Part shown: piece after piece, positions 35,658 through 43,982 of the stretch
Layout: each line of letters starts with the position of its first letter
Numbering within the stretch: the first letter of the stretch is position 1
From: Nonomuraea antri
Lineage (GTDB): Bacteria > Actinomycetota > Actinomycetes > Streptosporangiales > Streptosporangiaceae
Direction of reading: 5' to 3'
DNA length: 58,036 bases
NCBI RefSeq assembly: GCF_013283785.1
Contig: NZ_JABCPZ010000042.1
Coordinates: 1-58,036 of the forward strand
The notes under the pieces: model-generated
What the model saw: the letters and a program-made list of their open reading frames with translations, nothing else
What the model was told of the DNA's origin: nothing
The model's database searches: none
Translations under genes and position numbers: made by a program

Positions 35658-36482
35658 GTGACGGGGATCGTCGGTGTGCACGGCATCGGCAAGTACAAGT
35701 ACTTCCAGCAGGCGGGCGGTTCGGCGGCGGGGGCGGCCGAGGCGATGCGCGTCAAATGGGACCGCTACCTGTGCCAGGCGCTGGGCGGGGAGTCGAAGAC
35801 GCACTTCAGCGAGATCGCCTACTTCTCGCACCACCTGATCGACGGCGAGCACGCCGGCGCGGCCGCGAACGGCGACGTGGCCAGGATGGAGTCGGGCGCG
35901 CAGCAGGTGCTCGTCGAGTGGGCCAGGAACCTGGGCGTGGGTGAGCACCTCACCGGCGCGCTCAAGTCGTTCACCGGCTGGCTGCTGACCGCGCTCGACG
36001 GCCGGTCGGCGGCCTTCGCCCGGTTGTTCGCCCCGGAGGTGGCCGCCTACCTGGGCGATCAGGGCAGGCGGGAGGAGTGCCGGCGGGTCGTCGCCGACGT
36101 CATCCGGCGCAACCGTCCCAGGGTGGTCATCGCGCACTCGCTGGGCAGCGTCGTCACCTACGAGACGCTGTGGGCCAACCCCGACCTCGAGGTCGACCTG
36201 CTGCTCACGCTCGGCAGCCCGCTCGGCATGCGCAACGTCATCTTCGAGCGGCTGCTGCCCGCGCCGATCAACGGCCGCGGCGAACGTCCCAAGGGCGTCA
36301 GGCGCTGGGTGAACATCGCCGACAAGGACGACATCGCCGCCATCCCGCCCGACCTGTGTCACAGCTTCACCGGCATCGACGTCGAAGAACTCGTCAACCT
36401 CGACTGGATCGACTTCCACACGGCCGAGAAATACCTGGGCTGCCCGGCGCTCACCCCGCATCTGCGACCATTCCTCGCATGA
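35658..36482 (+). CDS. Alpha/beta-hydrolase fold protein under XRE control
   Basis: A 274-residue protein. It opens with VTGIVGVHGIGKYKYF, an oxyanion-type HGIG strand, and has the nucleophile elbow VVIAHSLGSVVTYETL (Ser in HSLGS near residue 162). NIADKDDIAA may carry the acid and DLCHSF the His. It resembles lipase/PGAP1-like esterases more than small-molecule hydrolases. GTG 35658 has GGGGAGG four bases upstream; the frame is open further upstream but lacks a site. It shares a palindromic operator with a divergent XRE gene and overlaps the next HAD gene (ATGA). The real substrate is unknown. Confidence 0.8.
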   Translation: MTGIVGVHGIGKYKYFQQAGGSAAGAAEAMRVKWDRYLCQALGGESKTHFSEIAYFSHHLIDGEHAGAAANGDVARMESGAQQVLVEWARNLGVGEHLTGALKSFTGWLLTALDGRSAAFARLFAPEVAAYLGDQGRREECRRVVADVIRRNRPRVVIAHSLGSVVTYETLWANPDLEVDLLLTLGSPLGMRNVIFERLLPAPINGRGERPKGVRRWVNIADKDDIAAIPPDLCHSFTGIDVEELVNLDWIDFHTAEKYLGCPALTPHLRPFLA

Positions 36483-37063
36483 AGTGGTTCGTTTTCGACT
36501 ACGGCAACGTCCTGTCCCTTCCTCAGCCGCCGTCCGACGTCGAGGTCATGGCGCGGACGGCGGGCACCGAGCCCGCGGCGTTCGAGCGCGGCTACTGGGA
36601 ACACCGGCTGGAGTTCGACCGGGGCGCGCTGAGCCCGTCCGCCTACTGGGCGGCGGTGCTGGGCAGGCCGGTCAGCGCGTCCGAGATGGCGAAACTGGTC
36701 GCCATGGACGTGGCGAGCTGGGCCCACCCGAACGCGCCCGTGATCGCCGTCCTCGACGAGCTGCTCGATCGCGGGGTGGGTGTGGCGCTGCTGTCGAACG
36801 CGCCCGTCTGCCTCGCCGACGGGCTCGACGAGCTGCCCTGGATCGCCGCCATCGAGCAGCGGTTCTACAGCGGGCGGATGGGGCTGGTGAAACCGGATCG
36901 GGAGATCTACGAGCGGGTGGCCGGTGAGCTCGGCGGCGATCCGGCGGACATGGCGTTCATCGACGACCGGCCGGAGAACGTGGCGGGGGCGCGGGCGTTC
37001 GGCATGACCGGCGTGCACTACACCTCCGCACCGGCGCTGCGCGACGAGCTCGCCACCCTGTGA
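36479..37063 (+). CDS. HAD-family hydrolase, subclass IA
   Basis: A 194-residue HAD hydrolase. Motif I is FVFDYGNVL (Asp7; the second acidic residue is Gly9, as in many IA members), motif II LLSNAP, motif III GLVKPDREIYE and motif IV AFIDDRPENVAGARAFG. It probably removes phosphate or halide from a small molecule. The ATG overlaps the hydrolase stop (ATGA), so it is co-expressed under the XRE-controlled promoter. Confidence 0.87.
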   Translation: MKWFVFDYGNVLSLPQPPSDVEVMARTAGTEPAAFERGYWEHRLEFDRGALSPSAYWAAVLGRPVSASEMAKLVAMDVASWAHPNAPVIAVLDELLDRGVGVALLSNAPVCLADGLDELPWIAAIEQRFYSGRMGLVKPDREIYERVAGELGGDPADMAFIDDRPENVAGARAFGMTGVHYTSAPALRDELATL

Positions 37064-37069
37064 ACCCGC

Positions 37070-37098
37070 GCGGCGCCCCCGTGCGGCGGGGGCGCCGC
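37070..37098 (+). terminator. Strong hairpin terminator
   Basis: GCGGCGCCCCC (37070-37080) and GGGGGCGCCGC (37088-37098) form a perfect 11-bp stem with a 7-base loop, seven bases after the HAD stop. Confidence 0.75.
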
Positions 37099-37126
37099 AC
37101 GGTTCGCCGCACGGTTCGCCGCACGG
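37094..37126. repeat. 12-bp tandem repeat, 2.75 copies
   Basis: GCCGCACGGTTC occurs at 37094-37105 and 37106-37117, and its first nine bases again at 37118-37126. It starts inside the terminator stem. Confidence 0.8.
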
Positions 37127-37226
37127 CGGGTTCGTACGGCGAGCCCGCGGAGGCCGACCGACGGTGTTCACCTTCGCTTGACTCCGCTGTCACGGCAGGG
37201 TCAGCCGAGCCGGACATACCTTGCGT

Positions 37227-38729
37227 GTGGACCGCAGAACGTTCCTCGCAGCGGCAAGCTTCGCTTTCCTCACACCGCCCGCCAGAACCCTCAAAAGCGA
37301 CCCGTTCACCCTGGGCGTCGCCTCCGGTGATCCGTCCACCGACGGATTCGTGCTGTGGACGCGCCTGGCGGCCGACCCGCTCGGCGGCGACGGCCGGGGC
37401 GGCATGCCCTCCCGCGACCTGGACGTGGAGTGGCAGGTCGCCACCGACGAGCGCTTCGCCTCCGTCGTGCGCTCCGGCACGGCCACCGCCCGCCCGGGCG
37501 CCGCGCACAGCGTGCACGTCGAGGTTCAGGGCCTGGAACCCGGGCGTGACTACTTCTACCGGTTCAAGGCCGAGGGCAGGCTGTCGCCGTCCGGCCGCAC
37601 CAGGACCACCCCCGTGGGCGAGCGGCCGCTGACCTTCGCCGTCGCCGCCTGCGCGCACTACGAGCACGGCTACTACACCGCCTACCGCAGGCTCGCCGAG
37701 CAGGAGCCCGACCTGGTCGTCTTCCTCGGCGACTACCTCTACGAGTACGGCCCCAGCGGCTACACCGCGCTGGCCGGGCGGGTCCGCACGCACACGCCGG
37801 GCAAGTGCGCCACGCTCGCCGACTACCGGCTCAGGCACGCCCAGTACAAGAGCGACCGCGACCTGCAGGCGGCACACGCCGTGGCGCCCTGGCTGGTCGC
37901 CTTCGACGACCACGAGGTCGAGAACAACTGGGCGGGCCCCGTCTCCAGCACCGACGCGCCCGGCTTCGCGCGCCGCCGGGCCGAGGCGTTCCGCGCCTAC
38001 TACGAGAACATGCCGCTGCGCCGCCAGAGCCTCAACGGCGCCGCGCTCCGGGTGAACAGGCGCGTCTCGTGGGGGTCGCTGGCCCGCTTCCACCTGCTCG
38101 ACACCCGCCAGTTCCGCGACGACCAGGCCTGCCTGGACGGCGTCCGGGCCGGCTGCGACGACCGGCTCTCGGACAGCCGCACCCTGCTCGGCGACGACCA
38201 GTGGCGCTGGCTGGAGAGCGGGCTGCGCGGCTCCGACACCCGCTGGAACCTGCTCGGCCAGCAGATCCTCATGACGCACCGGGACTACAAGGTCGGTCCT
38301 GGCCGCGAGGTGAACCTGGACTCCTGGGACGGCTACGCGCCCGAGCGGACCCGGCTGCTGGGATCGCTGGCGCGCACGTCCAACCCGGTGGTGCTGACCG
38401 GGGACGCGCACATGCACCACCAGGCCGAGCTGAAGGCCGACTTCGACGACCCGGACTCGCCCGTGGTGGCCACCGAGCTGGTCACCTCGTCGATCGCCAG
38501 CGACGGCGACGGCTACCGCGACAGGACGTGGATCGCCGAGGCCCTGCAGGAGAACCCGCACATCTCGTACCTCGACCAGCGGCGCGGGTACCTCGTCGCC
38601 AGGCTGACGCGCGAGGAGCTCTCGGTGGACTTCCGCACGCTCGAGTACATCTCGCGCAGGGGCGCGCCGGCCAGGACGGCGCACCGCCTCACCATCCCCG
38701 CCGCCTCCGGCCGGCCGGGCACCTCCTGA
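37227..38729 (+). CDS. Tat-exported alkaline phosphatase D (PhoD) family protein
   Basis: A 500-residue PhoD-family phosphodiesterase/phosphatase. The N-terminal VDRRTFLAAASFAFL is a twin-arginine signal. A fibronectin-like domain opens with FTLGVASGDPSTDGFVLWTRL, followed by catalytic blocks FAVAACAHYEHGYYTAYRRLAE, VVFLGDYLYEYG, FDDHEVENNW and VVLTGDAHMHH, which hold the Fe/Ca ligands. It hydrolyses phosphate esters outside the membrane. GTG 37227 is chosen because TACCTT (37217-37222) could be a leaderless -10; TTG 37221 is in frame. No Pho box was noted. Confidence 0.9.
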   Translation: MDRRTFLAAASFAFLTPPARTLKSDPFTLGVASGDPSTDGFVLWTRLAADPLGGDGRGGMPSRDLDVEWQVATDERFASVVRSGTATARPGAAHSVHVEVQGLEPGRDYFYRFKAEGRLSPSGRTRTTPVGERPLTFAVAACAHYEHGYYTAYRRLAEQEPDLVVFLGDYLYEYGPSGYTALAGRVRTHTPGKCATLADYRLRHAQYKSDRDLQAAHAVAPWLVAFDDHEVENNWAGPVSSTDAPGFARRRAEAFRAYYENMPLRRQSLNGAALRVNRRVSWGSLARFHLLDTRQFRDDQACLDGVRAGCDDRLSDSRTLLGDDQWRWLESGLRGSDTRWNLLGQQILMTHRDYKVGPGREVNLDSWDGYAPERTRLLGSLARTSNPVVLTGDAHMHHQAELKADFDDPDSPVVATELVTSSIASDGDGYRDRTWIAEALQENPHISYLDQRRGYLVARLTREELSVDFRTLEYISRRGAPARTAHRLTIPAASGRPGTS

Positions 38730-38912
38730 CCGGCTCGGGCGGGCGATTCGCGGGCCCGGGGGATGTATCAGTTCGCGGCCAGGGATCTCTGTGATGGTGC
38801 GCGGCGGGACGTCCGGACGGCCTGGCGGTCGCGGGGACGCTGCGGTCCCGTGGCCGCCGGGTTCCCGTCCGGCCGTACCCGCCGCGCAGGTGCCGAGGGG
38901 TAGGCTCGGGGG
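38730..38912. other. Intergenic region between convergent genes
   Basis: 183 bases with no coding frame I trust. A weak CCGAG-N7-CTCGG hairpin lies just before the stop of the FG-GAP gene; nothing else stands out. Confidence 0.5.
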
Positions 38913-40304
38913 TCAGCCGAAGGTGTAGCCGTACAGGCCGGTGCCCTTGCTGAGGCCGCGCGCCTTGCCCAGCCGCAGCCCCGACCCGCCGCGCCGCCCC
39001 GGGACGAACTGCACCAGCCCCTGGTCGGGCGCCGCCACCACGAGGCCGTACAGCGGCCGGCGGCCCGACAGCGTCCGGTAGCGCTCGTTCCAGCCGGGCA
39101 GCATGGCCAGCGCCGCGCCGAAGTCACGGCCCCGGCCCTTGATCAGCAGGTTGCCCACCCGGGTCAGCCCGCCCGCGCCGCGCCCGGTCAGCACCTGCAC
39201 GGCCTTCTCGCCCGGCACCCCGATGGCCAGCTCGTCCCGGCCGTCGCCGTTGAGGTCGCCGGTGGCCAGCGCCGCGCCGAACCTGTCGGAGTAGCGCGGC
39301 TCGCCCTTGAGCGCGCGCTGCGACCACGCCTCGCTGCGATACGTGCTCAGCCCGCGCCGCGTGCCGTAGAGCACGTCCACCGTGCCGTCGCCGTAGTCCA
39401 TGGCCCGCTGGTTGGCGCTCAGGCCCTCGCCGGGCACGCCGATCGCCAGGTCGTCGCGTCCGTCGCCGTTGAAGTCGCCGGTGGCCAGCGCGGCGCCGAA
39501 GCCGTCCCACTTCTCGGCGGCGCCGATGATGCCCGGAGTGCTCTGCGTGAGCAGCCGCGCGCCGCGGCCCCGCACGTCGATCACGGTGACCGAGCCCTGG
39601 CCGTCGCGGGCGATCGTGTCGGCGGGCGCGCCCACGGCCAGCTCGTCGCGGCCGTCGCCGTCGAAGTCGCCGGTGGCCAGCGCCGCGCCCCACTGGTCGG
39701 TCTCGGCCGCGCGCTGCCGCACCCACCGGGTCTTCTGGCTGATCTGGAGTGCCTTGCGGCCTTTCATGCCGTAGACGGTCACCGTCCCGCCGCGCCGGTT
39801 CGGCGCGCCGACCACCAGTTCGTCCCGGCCGTCGCCGTCGAGGTCGCCGGCCGCCAGCGCGGCGCCGAACCTGTCGCTGGACGGCGCGTCCAGGCTCAGC
39901 CGCCGCCGCTCGGCCAGGCCGCCGGGGGAGCCGTGGAAGACCTGGACCACGCCGTTGCCGTCGCCGCCAGGCACCCGCGCCCCGGCGAACTCCTCCGACA
40001 CGCCGACCGCGAGGTCCGCGCACCCGTCGCCGTCGAAGTCGCCCACGGCCAGCGCGGAGCCGAACGAGTCGCCGGGCTCGGCGTCCCGCTGGGTCAGCTC
40101 GGCCTTCTGGCCCGACCCGTACAGGACGGTCACCGCCCCGGCCCTGGCCCGGCCGTGCGGGTCGGCGTAGGGGGCGGCCACCGCCAGGTCGGCGCGGCCG
40201 TCGCCGTCGAAATCGGACGGATGTCCTCCGCACCCGACGGCCGGGGCGTGGGACGTACCGGACAGGAGGGGAAGCGCCAGGCAGGCGGCGAGCAGCGCAT
40301 TCAT
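38913..40304 (-). CDS. Secreted FG-GAP/VCBS repeat beta-propeller protein
   Basis: A 463-residue exported protein. ATG 40304 starts a Sec signal (MNALLAACLALPLLSGTSHA). The mature chain is six canonical FG-GAP repeats plus a degenerate seventh, each with a calcium loop such as DFDGDGRADLAV, DLDGDGRDELVVGAP or DFNGDGRDDLAIGVP and a FGAALATGD lead. This makes a complete seven-bladed propeller of the integrin-alpha type. No catalytic domain is attached, so a binding or adhesive role is likely. Divergent from the P450 gene. Confidence 0.9.
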   Translation of the reverse strand: MNALLAACLALPLLSGTSHAPAVGCGGHPSDFDGDGRADLAVAAPYADPHGRARAGAVTVLYGSGQKAELTQRDAEPGDSFGSALAVGDFDGDGCADLAVGVSEEFAGARVPGGDGNGVVQVFHGSPGGLAERRRLSLDAPSSDRFGAALAAGDLDGDGRDELVVGAPNRRGGTVTVYGMKGRKALQISQKTRWVRQRAAETDQWGAALATGDFDGDGRDELAVGAPADTIARDGQGSVTVIDVRGRGARLLTQSTPGIIGAAEKWDGFGAALATGDFNGDGRDDLAIGVPGEGLSANQRAMDYGDGTVDVLYGTRRGLSTYRSEAWSQRALKGEPRYSDRFGAALATGDLNGDGRDELAIGVPGEKAVQVLTGRGAGGLTRVGNLLIKGRGRDFGAALAMLPGWNERYRTLSGRRPLYGLVVAAPDQGLVQFVPGRRGGSGLRLGKARGLSKGTGLYGYTFG

Positions 40305-40371
40305 ACCGGTAGTAATGTCCGCCCGACCCGAACCCGGTCTTAACACGGCGGGAACGTGCCAGGATAGACGG

Positions 40372-41601
40372 GTGGACATCGACCTCGCCGATCTGGATTT
40401 CTGGCGCAAACCCCTCAAAGAGCGGAATGAGGCGTTCGCCCGGCTCCGGCAACTGGAGCATCCAGTGTTCTTCCCGGAGAAGAAGGTTCCGCTCCTGCGC
40501 TCGGGCAAGGGCTTCTACGCCCTCGTCCGCCACGCCGACGTGGTGGAGGCCAGCAGGAACGCCAAGATCTTCTCCAGCGAACCCGCGGTCACCAATCCCG
40601 AGCCGCCCGGCTGGATCAAGCAGGTGTTCGGCGAGTCGATGGTCAACATGGACGACCCGCGCCACGCCCGCCTGCGCAGGATCGTCACCCGCTCCTTCAG
40701 CCCCAAGATGCTGGCGAACCTGCAGGGCGACATCGAGGCGGCCTGCGCCCGCATCGTCGACGACGCGGTCAAGGACGGCCCGCGCGACTTCGTCGAGCAG
40801 GTGGCCGCCCGGCTGCCCATCCACGTCATCTGCGACATGCTCGACATCCCGCAGGAGCTGCGGGAGAAGGTGCACGAGCACGTCGACATCTCCACCGCCT
40901 ACACCGGCGTGCGCCCCAGCCTGGCGCGCAGCGTGCAGATGGCCGGCCAGAACATGCTCGCCCTGCTCGCCCTGCAGCGCATGGTGATCAAGCTCGGCCA
41001 CGAGCGCGCCGCCGACCCCAAGGGCGACCTGGTCTCCCTGCTGGTCACCGCGAACATCGACGGCGAGAAGCTGACCGACAAGGAGCTCGGCTCGTTCTTC
41101 TCGCTGCTGTTGGTGGCCGGCAACGAGACCGCGCGCAACACGATGGCGCACGGCATCAAGCTGCTGACCGACAACCCGGGCCAGCGCGACCTGCTGATGA
41201 ACGACTTCGACGGGCACATCAACAACGCCATCGAGGAGATGGTGCGTTACGTCTCGCCCATCATGCAGTTCCGCCGCACGGTCACGGAAGACTACTCGCT
41301 GCGCGGGCTGGAGCTGAAGAAGGGCGACAAGGTCGTGCTGTTCTACGGCTCGGCCAACCGCGACGAATCGGTCTTCCCCGACGCCGACGTCTTCGACATC
41401 ACCCGCGACGCCAAGCCGCACGTCGGCTTCGGCGGCCCCGGCCCGCACTTCTGCCTCGGCGCCAACCTGGCCAGGCAGGAGATGCGCACCATGTTCCGCG
41501 AACTGCTGACCCGCCTGCCCGAGATCCGGTCGGTGGGCGAGCCGGAGCTGCTGCTGTCGAACTTCGACAACAGCGTGCGCCGGCAGCCGTTCACCTTCTG
41601 A
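40372..41601 (+). CDS. Cytochrome P450 (CYP124/125/142-like)
   Basis: A 409-residue soluble bacterial P450. Heme-ligand motif FGGPGPHFCLGANLAR has Cys361; the ExxR pair is Glu289/Arg292; the I-helix reads AGNET (249-253), with Glu in place of the usual acid. VNMDDPRHARLRRIVTRSFSP and HFCLGANLARQE resemble the CYP124/125/142 group, which oxidises the side chain of cholesterol or branched lipids. That family call is a resemblance, not proof. GTG 40372 has AGGA seven bases upstream. No ferredoxin gene lies nearby. Confidence 0.9.
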   Translation: MDIDLADLDFWRKPLKERNEAFARLRQLEHPVFFPEKKVPLLRSGKGFYALVRHADVVEASRNAKIFSSEPAVTNPEPPGWIKQVFGESMVNMDDPRHARLRRIVTRSFSPKMLANLQGDIEAACARIVDDAVKDGPRDFVEQVAARLPIHVICDMLDIPQELREKVHEHVDISTAYTGVRPSLARSVQMAGQNMLALLALQRMVIKLGHERAADPKGDLVSLLVTANIDGEKLTDKELGSFFSLLLVAGNETARNTMAHGIKLLTDNPGQRDLLMNDFDGHINNAIEEMVRYVSPIMQFRRTVTEDYSLRGLELKKGDKVVLFYGSANRDESVFPDADVFDITRDAKPHVGFGGPGPHFCLGANLARQEMRTMFRELLTRLPEIRSVGEPELLLSNFDNSVRRQPFTF

Positions 41602-41625
41602 CGCGGCGGCTCACCTTGGCGGCGG

Positions 41626-41655
41626 TCAGTCGTCGGGTGGTCAGTCGTCGGGGGC
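41626..41655. repeat. 15-bp tandem duplication at the MFS gene end
   Basis: TCAGTCGTCGGGTGG (41626-41640) and TCAGTCGTCGGGGGC (41641-41655) are adjacent. The second copy holds the MFS gene's TGA stop (41641-41643, minus strand) and its last codons; the first copy repeats them downstream. Confidence 0.8.
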
Positions 41656-43029
41656 GAGCACGTTCGTCCGGATGGTGAAGAAGGTGATCAGCGCCGACAC
41701 CGCCATCATCGCGGCGCTGACCAGCATCGCCATCCGGAAGCCCGCGTTGAACACCGAGGGGTTGTTGAACGCGTCGCCCACCAGGCCCACCAGCGGCGGC
41801 ACCGCGGCCACCGCGAGCAGGCTGCCGGTGCGGGCCACCGCGTTGTTGACGCCGCTGGCCGTGCCCGAGTAGCGGTCTTCGGCGGTGGCCAGCACGGTCG
41901 AGGTGAGCGGCGCGACCGCGGCCGACAGCCCCAGGCCGAACACCACGACGGCGGGCAGCACCCGCAGCCAGTACGACGCGTCGGGCCCGATCGTGCTCAT
42001 CATCAGGAACCCGGCCCCGGACACCAGGATGCCGATCGTCATCGGCCACCGCGGGCCGACCCGTTTGGCCAGGTCACCCGCCCTGGCCGAGAGCAGCATC
42101 ATGAGGATCGTGGTGGGCAGCGTCGCCAGGCCGGCCTCGGTCGGCCCGAACCCGGACACCACCTGGAGCTGGATGACCAGCAGGAAGAACACCACGCCCA
42201 TGGCCGCGTACATGATGAGCGTCACCACGTTCACGGCGGTGAAGACGTGGTTCTTGAAGATGCCGACGGGCACCAGCGCGTCGGGCGACCTGCGGATCTC
42301 CACCGCCACGAACGCGGCGGCAAGCACCACGCCGAGCACCAGCCACAGCGCCGCGCCGCGCTCGATCAGCCCGTAGGTGAGCCCCGCCAGCGCCAGCGCG
42401 GCCAGTGCCGCGCCCGCCACGTCGAAGCGGCCGGCGGCCTGCTCGTCCTTGCTCTCCGGCACGTGCCTGAGCGCCACCAGCACCACGACGGCCGCGAACG
42501 GCGGGTTGATCAGGAACACCCACCGCCAGTCGGCCGCCTGCACCAGCACGCCGCCGAGCAGCGGGCCGATCGCGGTCGCCACCCCGCCCAGCCCCGACCA
42601 GGCGCCGACCGCCCTCGGCCGGTCCTGCCGGGTGAAGGCGGCGTGGATGATCGCCAGCGAGCCCGGCGTCAGCAACGCGCCGCCGATGCCCTGCAGGGCC
42701 CGGGCGGCGATCAGGAACTCGATGTTCGGCGACAGCCCGCACAGCGCCGACGCCACGGCGAACCAGATCGTCCCGATGACGAACACCTTGCGCCGGCCGT
42801 AGCGGTCACCGAGCGAGCCGCCCAGCAGGATCAGGCTGGCCAGGGTGAGCATGTAGGCGTTGGTGGTCCACTGCAGGCCGGCCATGTCGGCGTGCAGCTC
42901 CCTGCCGATGAACGGCATCGCGATGCTGACCACCGTGCTGTCGAGCAGCGCCAGCCCGGACCCCAGCACCGTGGCCGTGAGGATCCAGCGCCCGCGTGCC
43001 GACTGGAACTCGACGTGCCCGTTGTCCAT
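41641..43029 (-). CDS. DHA2-type MFS drug exporter
   Basis: A 462-residue transporter with about 14 membrane helices. LLDSTVVSIAMPFIGREL in helix 1 is the DHA2 motif D1, and GGSLGDRYGRRKVFVIG is motif A after helix 2. GVNNAVARTGSLLAVA near helix 11 is also characteristic. It exports drugs or metabolites by proton antiport. ATG 43029 gives a short cytosolic N-terminus; GTG 43077 is in frame. The gene lies downstream of a TetR gene on the same strand, separated by an array of degenerate repeats, and is probably the regulator's target. Confidence 0.92.
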   Translation of the reverse strand: MDNGHVEFQSARGRWILTATVLGSGLALLDSTVVSIAMPFIGRELHADMAGLQWTTNAYMLTLASLILLGGSLGDRYGRRKVFVIGTIWFAVASALCGLSPNIEFLIAARALQGIGGALLTPGSLAIIHAAFTRQDRPRAVGAWSGLGGVATAIGPLLGGVLVQAADWRWVFLINPPFAAVVVLVALRHVPESKDEQAAGRFDVAGAALAALALAGLTYGLIERGAALWLVLGVVLAAAFVAVEIRRSPDALVPVGIFKNHVFTAVNVVTLIMYAAMGVVFFLLVIQLQVVSGFGPTEAGLATLPTTILMMLLSARAGDLAKRVGPRWPMTIGILVSGAGFLMMSTIGPDASYWLRVLPAVVVFGLGLSAAVAPLTSTVLATAEDRYSGTASGVNNAVARTGSLLAVAAVPPLVGLVGDAFNNPSVFNAGFRMAMLVSAAMMAVSALITFFTIRTNVLAPDD

Positions 43030-43070
43030 GCTGGCAATCTTGTCACCGGCCTCCGACAGGAAACGTCCCA

Positions 43071-43108
43071 GGGGCACCTGAGCGTCAGCGGGGCACCTGA
43101 GTGTCAGT
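43071..43108. repeat. 19-bp tandem duplication near the MFS start
   Basis: GGGGCACCTGAGCGTCAGC and GGGGCACCTGAGTGTCAGT are adjacent (17 of 19 identical). They lie 42 bases before ATG 43029 and could include a regulator site, though no palindrome is evident. Confidence 0.7.
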
Positions 43109-43123
43109 AGGTTGAGGGTTGGT

Positions 43124-43292
43124 CGAGGCCAGCGGCTTGGGGTTGCCCGAGGCCAGCGGGTTGGGGGCTGCCCGCGTCAGCGGAGTAAGGGGCTCTCCCG
43201 TGCCAGCAACTCGGGATTGCCCGGCATCAGTGACTCGGGGTCGCCCGGCGTTCAGCGGGCAGGCTTGCCGGCGTCAGTGGTTACGCGCTGCC
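43124..43292. repeat. Degenerate 23-26-bp tandem array, 7 copies, ending in a TetR stop
   Basis: Units begin at 43124, 43148, 43173, 43199, 43222, 43246 and 43270. Each has a CAG(C/T) core followed by a G-run and GCC; copies near the MFS gene are closest to each other (CGAGGCCAGCGG twice). The last unit contains the TAA stop and last codons of the TetR gene. Confidence 0.7.
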
Positions 43293-43886
43293 CAGCGCGC
43301 GCAGGACGAACTCCGACACCAGCTCCTCCGCCCGCTCCACCGTGACCTGGCCACTGATCAGCGGCACCCGCTCGGCACCGATCACCGCCATGATCATCCG
43401 TGCGGTGGCGGGCAGGTCGTCCACCTGGAAGTCGCCCGAGCCGACGCCGCTTTCGAGCGTCTCGACCAGGATGCGCTGCATGGGCGCGACGTGCTCGGCG
43501 AGCTGCTGGTAGGCGTCCGGACCGAGCGCGGCGCCCAGGTCGGCCGCGCCCGGGTGCGGATGCGCCAGCAGCCCGGCCAGTTGCAGTCGCACGAACGCCC
43601 GCAGCCGCTCGGCGGGGGAGGCGCCCTCCGGCAGCTCCCGCTCGTAGCTGTCGATGAAGTACTGGGTGACCCGCTCGGTGAAGGCGAGCAGCAGCGCCGC
43701 CTTGTCCGGGTAGTAGTTGTACAGGACGGTGCGGGTGATGCCGGCCTCGTTCGCCACGTCGGTCAGCGAGATCGCGTCGATTCCCTGCACCCGCGACAGA
43801 CGCGAGACCGCCTGGAGGATGCGATCGCGGGTCTGCGCGCGGTGCTCACCGATGGTCGCGGCGGAGATACGGGGCATAGGCCCCAT
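43281..43886 (-). CDS. TetR-family regulator, likely controlling the MFS exporter
   Basis: A 201-residue TetR repressor. The helix-turn-helix is IDAISLTDVANEAGITRTVLYNYY, followed by DKAALLLAFTERV. The effector domain is of the TetR_C type common beside efflux pumps. ATG 43886 or ATG 43877 can serve as start; a longer open frame upstream runs into repeat arrays and is not coding. It lies upstream of the MFS gene on the same strand. Both flanks carry tandem repeats. Confidence 0.87.
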   Translation of the reverse strand: MGPMPRISAATIGEHRAQTRDRILQAVSRLSRVQGIDAISLTDVANEAGITRTVLYNYYPDKAALLLAFTERVTQYFIDSYERELPEGASPAERLRAFVRLQLAGLLAHPHPGAADLGAALGPDAYQQLAEHVAPMQRILVETLESGVGSGDFQVDDLPATARMIMAVIGAERVPLISGQVTVERAEELVSEFVLRALGSA

Positions 43887-43909
43887 GGTAAGGCGCGCGC
43901 CGCCGCAGA

Positions 43910-43975
43910 GCCCATCGCACGCCACCGCCCCGCCCATCGCGCGCCACCAACAGGCGCATCGTGCGCCGCCGCGCC
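43910..43975. repeat. 22-bp tandem repeat, 3 copies, upstream of TetR
   Basis: Units at 43910-43931, 43932-43953 and 43954-43975 share G(C)CCATCG(C)(A/G)CGCCACC. They lie 24 bases upstream of the TetR start and may contain its promoter. Confidence 0.75.
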
Positions 43976-43982
43976 GATGCGC

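Noticed and set aside
37227..43029. Secondary-metabolite gene cluster around the P450
   Set aside because: The P450 stands among a phosphatase, a propeller protein and an exporter, with no core biosynthetic enzyme nearby.
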